A DNA stretch of 5,042 nt, taken from an uncultured Elusimicrobium sp. (lineage in GTDB: Bacteria; Elusimicrobiota; Endomicrobiia; Endomicrobiales; Endomicrobiaceae). How positions within the stretch are numbered: position 1 is the stretch's first letter; every line of letters begins with the position of its first letter. The notes under the pieces were generated by a model. It was not told the DNA's origin, ran no database searches, and saw only the letters and a list, made by a program, of their open reading frames with translations. The position numbers and the translations under genes were made by a program. Shown here piece by piece: positions 4,608 to 5,042 of this stretch. The DNA lies in the NCBI GenBank assembly GCA_902761395.1, contig CACWKJ010000081.1, positions 1 to 5,042 of the forward strand. Direction: 5' to 3'.

Positions 4608-5042
4608 ATGGAAGAAATGGATTTAACAGTATATAAGATACTTTTTGTGATATTTATCTTAATAGCTGCTGCATATGTTTTTATTGAAGGCCTTTCCGTA
4701 AAAACAATTAAAATAATTCCTACAGAAACAGAAGTAACTGCATATTTTAATAAAAAATCGGCATGGCTGCTGTTTAAAGAGAAAAAAGAAGTTATACCGG
4801 AAATAAGACAAGCTATAATAACTAAACAGCAAGCTTATAAGTCCGGGCTTTTTTATCTTCATTATGTAGGATTAGAAACTTATTCCGGACAAAGAACACT
4901 AATTCGTGTTATATTCGGTTTTTATGAGTCTTACTCTGCACTAAAATTACAAAATCAAATAAATGATTCAATACAAAACAGAACTCCTTTTACAAAGACA
5001 TTTAGACAAACAGAACAAATGTTTATAGGGCTTTTTTTTATT
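4608..5042 (+). CDS. N-terminal part of an unknown membrane protein (3' end outside window)
   Basis: The frame is open from ATG 4608 to the last base, 145 codons without a stop. An N-terminal transmembrane helix (about residues 9-28, YKILFVIFILIAAAYVFIEG) is followed by a mixed domain of about 105 residues, outside the membrane by its composition, and a second hydrophobic segment starts at MFIGLFFI (about 138) as the window ends. The region before that segment, FYESYSALKLQNQINDSIQN, resembles the left-edge protein, so the complete protein probably ends with a helix and basic tail. No Shine-Dalgarno precedes ATG 4608, and a TATAAT at 4596-4601 would place the transcript start close to the ATG, so a leaderless message is possible. 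Other in-frame ATGs are at 4560 and 4617, and the start is uncertain. Family not recognised. Confidence 0.75.
   Translation, partial: MEEMDLTVYKILFVIFILIAAAYVFIEGLSVKTIKIIPTETEVTAYFNKKSAWLLFKEKKEVIPEIRQAIITKQQAYKSGLFYLHYVGLETYSGQRTLIRVIFGFYESYSALKLQNQINDSIQNRTPFTKTFRQTEQMFIGLFFI

Noticed and set aside
4659..4862. Minus-strand open frame of 67 codons
   Set aside because: It is opposite the plus-strand membrane protein and its Phe/Tyr/Cys-rich product is typical of antisense reading.
1..5042. CRISPR array, tRNA or rRNA genes
   Set aside because: No regularly spaced repeats of CRISPR type, no cloverleaf with a T-loop signature, and no rRNA-like stretch were seen.

Overview
The window comes from a low-G+C bacterium; by eye roughly one third of the bases are G or C. 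It has ordinary Shine-Dalgarno sites and sigma70-type promoter hexamers. The proteins (radical SAM enzymes, a MarR regulator, an O-acetylhomoserine sulfhydrylase) suggest an anaerobe, and the dispersed repeat near position 200 to 263 resembles palindromes I associate with several host-associated, AT-rich lineages. I cannot name the taxon from this sequence.

Layout from left to right. Positions 1 to 210 hold the C-terminal end of a plus-strand membrane protein. A repeat-derived sequence and a clear intrinsic terminator follow (about 200 to 297). Positions 298 to 567 hold no gene, only heptanucleotide tandem repeats and a 97-bp palindromic element (copy 1). Positions 568 to 2955 hold a compact four-gene operon on the minus strand. 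In transcription order it encodes a MarR regulator, a DUF5131-like radical SAM protein, an SPL/Rv2578c-like radical SAM protein, and a small cupin. The first three match what I recall being annotated as the 'radical SAM mobile pair' system, which to my knowledge has no assigned function. Upstream of marR are a TTGACA/TAATAT promoter and two palindromes that look like operators for the regulator itself. Next come a second, 109-bp copy of the palindromic element in the same orientation (3114 to 3222), then metY on the minus strand (3248 to 4513) with its own terminator. Last is a plus-strand membrane protein (from 4608) that runs off the end and is divergent from metY across a 34-bp near-perfect palindrome.

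How the parts fit. The MarR protein probably represses its own operon. The two radical SAM proteins are translated from overlapping frames and are likely made together. The cupin starts 2 bases after the second radical SAM gene and so belongs to the same transcript. The operon is bracketed by two near-identical copies of the palindromic element, as expected if the cassette or the elements have moved. The two membrane proteins cut by the window edges look like paralogues of each other, which raises the possibility that the minus-strand block sits between members of a duplicated gene family. metY is a standard methionine/cysteine biosynthesis gene with no evident link to the operon.
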